Source of the DNA: Haemophilus sp.
Lineage (GTDB): Bacteria; Pseudomonadota; Gammaproteobacteria; Enterobacterales; Pasteurellaceae
Assembly (NCBI GenBank): GCA_019423005.1
Contig: JAHZCF010000009.1
Location: 1-15,257, forward strand
DNA length: 15,257 bases
Direction of reading: 5' to 3'
The notes under the pieces are model-generated. The model was not told the DNA's origin, searched no databases, and worked only from the letters and a program-made list of their open reading frames with translations. Below, in pieces: positions 13,120 through 15,257 of the stretch (positions within the stretch are counted from its first letter, which is position 1; each line of letters begins with the position of its first letter). The position numbers and the translations under genes are program-made.

Positions 13120-13902
13120 ATGTTTATCGTAGATTCCCATTGCCATTTAGATGCATTGGATTATGAAAATTTACACAAAGATATTGCTGATGTGGTGGCC
13201 AAAGCCCAAGCACGAGATGTGAAGCATTTATTGGCGATTGGCGTAACATTAAGCCGTTTTGAAAAAGCTTACCCTGAGTTAGCAAAATTTCCGAATGTGT
13301 CTTTGGCTTGCGGTGTGCATCCACTAGATCTTGAAGAAGAACCTTACGATGCCGATCGTTTATTACGTTTATCCCAAGATAAAAAAGTGATCGCAATTGG
13401 CGAAATTGGTTTGGATTATTATTACAGTGCGGATAATAAATTGTTGCAGCAAACGGTTTTTGCGGATCAAATCAGAATTGCTAATGAAGTGGATAAACCC
13501 GTGATTATTCATACGCGTTCAGCACCGGAAGATACCATTGCTATGTTGCGTGAGCACCAGGCAGAAAAGTGCGGTGGATTAATTCATTGTTTTACGGAAA
13601 CCTTAGATTTTGCGAAAAAGGCGCTTGATTTAGGTTTTTACATCTCTTGTTCGGGCATTATTACCTTTAAAAACGCAGAAAGTATTCGCGAAGCCATTCG
13701 TTATGTACCAGCAGATCGTTTGTTAGTTGAAACGGATTCGCCTTACTTAGCGCCCGTGCCTTATCGTGGCAAAGAGAACCAACCTGCCTATACGCGAGAG
13801 GTGTGTGAATATGTGGCAGCGTTAAAAGGGCTTTCAATGGAAGAATTTGCACAAATTAGTACACAAAACTTCGAGCGTTTATTTAAAATTAATGTACAAT
13901 AA
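13120..13902 (+). CDS. TatD-family metal-dependent hydrolase (YcfH type)
   Basis: A 260-residue TIM-barrel hydrolase of the TatD family. The expected metal ligands are all visible: His7 and His9 in DSHCHLD, Glu95 in GEIGLDYY, His131 in VIIHTRSA, His156 in LIHCFTE and Asp206 in VETDSPYLAP. TatD relatives act as metal-dependent DNases or D-aminoacyl-tRNA-type hydrolases; the physiological substrate of the YcfH branch (the copy beside holB) is not settled. AAGGA overlaps the end of holB about 10 bases before the ATG, and the gap is 7 bases, so the two are co-transcribed. One USS lies inside, read as Lys-Cys-Gly. Confidence 0.93.
   Translation: MFIVDSHCHLDALDYENLHKDIADVVAKAQARDVKHLLAIGVTLSRFEKAYPELAKFPNVSLACGVHPLDLEEEPYDADRLLRLSQDKKVIAIGEIGLDYYYSADNKLLQQTVFADQIRIANEVDKPVIIHTRSAPEDTIAMLREHQAEKCGGLIHCFTETLDFAKKALDLGFYISCSGIITFKNAESIREAIRYVPADRLLVETDSPYLAPVPYRGKENQPAYTREVCEYVAALKGLSMEEFAQISTQNFERLFKINVQ
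13567..13575 (+). repeat. DNA uptake signal sequence core inside the tatD-family gene
   Basis: Exact USS core, read as Lys-Cys-Gly in EKCGG. Confidence 0.8.
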
Positions 13903-13928
13903 ATCATCGATTTAAATGAGAGAGTTTT

Positions 13929-14453
13929 ATGCGTAAGTTTTTTAAGTACTTTTTATTTTTAGTAGTCTTTGTTTTCCACAGCTTTATGTTCGCTGTGGTG
14001 GACTACGTTTTCCCACACTATGATGTGACACGAGTAACGGGTGTGGAAGTGAAACGTGTGGATAAAGATGGCCCGATTACAAAATCGAATCCGGCTGATG
14101 GTCCAACGCGCGATGTGTATTTTATCAATACACAAAATGATGATGGCAAAATCATGGTGTATCGTAATGAAGATACCCGTTGGGGTTTTCCATTCTATTT
14201 CAAATTTGGTTCAGCGAACTTACAGGCTCAAGTTCAAGCCTTGGGTAATGAAAACAAATTAGTACAAATCAAGTATTACGGTTGGCGTATGACGATGTTC
14301 GATGAATATCGCAATGCCGTTGCGGTGAAAGAAATCAGTGGCGATGTGACACCAAGCCATCCGATTTTATCTTGGGTATTCTATGCTTTCTTATTAGTTA
14401 CTCTTTTCCTTTCTATACAATTTGTACGTGGCTGGTTCGACAGCGAAAATTAG
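13929..14453 (+). CDS. DUF1523 family membrane-anchored protein
   Basis: A 174-residue protein with a hydrophobic segment near each end (about residues 5-28 and 147-167) and a polar middle of about 115 residues, probably facing the periplasm. The middle contains DVYFINTQNDDGKIMVYRNE-like and GWRMTMFDEYRNAVAVKEI-like stretches typical of DUF1523, a family with no known function. GAGAG lies a few bases before the ATG, and the 26-base gap after the tatD-family gene suggests the same transcript. A weak GC hairpin follows the stop codon. No catalytic motif is apparent. As I recall, the same gene follows tatD in H. influenzae. Confidence 0.8.
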   Translation: MRKFFKYFLFLVVFVFHSFMFAVVDYVFPHYDVTRVTGVEVKRVDKDGPITKSNPADGPTRDVYFINTQNDDGKIMVYRNEDTRWGFPFYFKFGSANLQAQVQALGNENKLVQIKYYGWRMTMFDEYRNAVAVKEISGDVTPSHPILSWVFYAFLLVTLFLSIQFVRGWFDSEN

Positions 14454-14465
14454 CGTTTCTCAAAT

Positions 14466-14485
14466 GGGGCGTCATAGAACGCCCT
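14466..14485 (+). terminator. Weak hairpin after the DUF1523 gene
   Basis: GGGCGT (14467-14472) pairs with ACGCCC (14479-14484) around a 6-base loop, extended by one G-T pair. No T-run follows at once, only TCACAATTTAATAAT, so this is at best a moderate terminator. Confidence 0.45.
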
Positions 14486-14532
14486 CACAATTTAATAATA
14501 ACATTTCTAACCTAAAAACCAGCGGTAAATTA

Positions 14533-14541
14533 ACCGCACTT
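14533..14541 (-). repeat. DNA uptake signal sequence core before the corC-type gene
   Basis: Exact USS core on the minus strand in the intergenic region. Five of its bases pair with GCGGT at 14522-14526 around a 6-base loop, so it may be the remnant of an inverted USS pair ending the previous transcript. Confidence 0.75.
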
Positions 14542-14563
14542 TAAAACCAATAAAGAGAACATT

Positions 14564-15257
14564 ATGAGCTTATCTGCAGCGATTTTTATTTTAATCGTAT
14601 TAATTATTGTCAGTGCAATCTTGTCATCAGCCGAGATTTCTCTCGCGGGTGCAAGACGCATTAAACTACAAACGTTGGCCAATGAAGGCAATATCAAAGC
14701 GGAGAAAGTTTTAAAATTACAGGAACAGCCAGGGCGTTTCATTACTGTAGTACAAATTGGACTTAATATGGTTGCCGTACTTGGTGGTGTGATTGGTGAA
14801 GCAACCATTAGTCTTCACTTACAGAGTTTTTTACATGAATACACCACGGCTGAATGGGTTGAGCCAGCCTCCTCTTGGATTGCCTTTTTCATGGTAACCA
14901 TAACATTTGTTTTATTAGCCGATTTAATTCCGAAACGCCTCGCACTGATTAATCCTGAAGGTGTTGCACTGCGGACTATTGGCATTATGCAAGCCTTTAT
15001 TTTCTTATTGAAACCCATTGTATGGTTTTTTGATGGTCTTTCTAATATCTTCTTCCATTTAATGGGGGTATCCACTAAGCGCGAAGACAATATGACATCA
15101 GAAGACATTGTGGCTATCGTAGAGGCTGGAGCGGAAGCAGGTGTGCTAAAAACACAAGAGCATTATTTGATTGAAAACATTTTTGAGATGCAAGAGCGCA
15201 CCGTGTCTTCAACCATGACGACCCGTGAAAACATCGTATTTTTAGACCGCACTTTTA
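14564..15257 (+). CDS. CorC/HlyC-type (CNNM, DUF21) membrane protein, N-terminal part
   Basis: The reading frame is open from the ATG at 14564 to the window end (231 codons seen), so the gene is cut by the edge. The first 150 residues or so are a DUF21/CNNM transmembrane domain, with hydrophobic segments at the N-terminus, around residues 65-85, 100-125 and 135-165 and the signature SSAEISLAGARRIKLQ. After it come MTSEDIVAIVEAGAEAGVL and HYLIENIFEMQERTVSSTMTTR, the usual lead-in to paired CBS domains and a CorC_HlyC domain. Members are proposed magnesium or cobalt transport or efflux proteins, historically called hemolysins. A GAGAAC sequence stands before the ATG. A USS lies at the right edge. 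Confidence 0.9.
   Translation, partial: MSLSAAIFILIVLIIVSAILSSAEISLAGARRIKLQTLANEGNIKAEKVLKLQEQPGRFITVVQIGLNMVAVLGGVIGEATISLHLQSFLHEYTTAEWVEPASSWIAFFMVTITFVLLADLIPKRLALINPEGVALRTIGIMQAFIFLLKPIVWFFDGLSNIFFHLMGVSTKREDNMTSEDIVAIVEAGAEAGVLKTQEHYLIENIFEMQERTVSSTMTTRENIVFLDRTF
15246..15254 (-). repeat. DNA uptake signal sequence core at the right edge
   Basis: Exact USS core on the minus strand, read by the corC-type frame as Asp-Arg-Thr-Phe. Confidence 0.8.

Noticed and set aside
14530..15108. Two minus-strand open frames (about 92 and 97 codons) opposite the last gene
   Set aside because: The plus strand carries a continuous frame with clear DUF21/CorC features to the window end; the minus frames are its shadows.
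1..15257. Mobile elements, prophage genes, CRISPR arrays, tRNA or rRNA genes, restriction or toxin-antitoxin systems
   Set aside because: I looked for transposase-like frames, terminal repeats, regular spaced repeats, tRNA-like folds and small toxin/antitoxin pairs and saw none; all sizeable frames are accounted for by the listed genes.

Overview
The window looks like a chromosomal segment of a Haemophilus-type member of the Pasteurellaceae. The base composition is AT-rich. The 9-mer AAGTGCGGT, the core of the H. influenzae-type DNA uptake signal sequence (USS), occurs 14 times exactly on the two strands, about once per 1.1 kb. That is the hallmark of naturally competent species of the Haemophilus influenzae/parainfluenzae group. 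The proteins are close to Haemophilus and enterobacterial versions by memory of those families. From memory, the stretch pyrR-surA-mltG-tmk-holB-tatD-DUF1523-corC follows the H. influenzae gene order, while pepD-gpt-(glycosyltransferase)-dnaE does not. I lean to H. parainfluenzae or a close relative, but this is an inference.

Layout. (1) 1-937: the start of dsbA and the small gene yihD on the minus strand, divergent from mobA on the plus strand. (2) 1019-1867: htpX, a membrane zinc protease, behind a very good heat-shock (sigma-32) promoter; a two-way terminator separates it from convergent pepD. (3) 1920-3938: pepD (minus) and gpt (plus), divergent. (4) 4018-8762: a TPR plus GT-A-like glycosyltransferase of unknown target, then dnaE 35 bases later. 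(5) 8841-9380: pyrR, after a degenerate USS-pair hairpin. (6) 9458-10390: a short SurA-type chaperone with its own promoter region and terminator. (7) 10454-14453: a tight cluster mltG-tmk-holB-tatD-DUF1523 with 1-base and 4-base overlaps. (8) 14564 to the end: a partial CorC/HlyC-type membrane protein.

How the genes connect. dsbA, htpX and surA all serve envelope protein folding or quality control; mltG acts on peptidoglycan; dnaE, holB and tmk serve DNA replication (two polymerase III subunits and dTTP supply); gpt and pyrR are phosphoribosyltransferases of purine and pyrimidine salvage or control; mobA finishes molybdenum cofactor and pepD degrades peptides. No mobile element, phage gene, CRISPR array, tRNA or rRNA is visible. 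No stretch above 300 bases lacks a gene; the longest gaps are about 110 bases.

Most of the window is conserved core genome. The less ordinary items are the TPR/glycosyltransferase gene, the sigma-32 promoter hidden inside the over-long htpX reading frame, the perfect USS hairpin inside mobA, the recurrence of the USS-encoded peptide SAVKN in three unrelated enzymes, and a stand-alone pyrR. I did not find a convincing undescribed multi-gene system.
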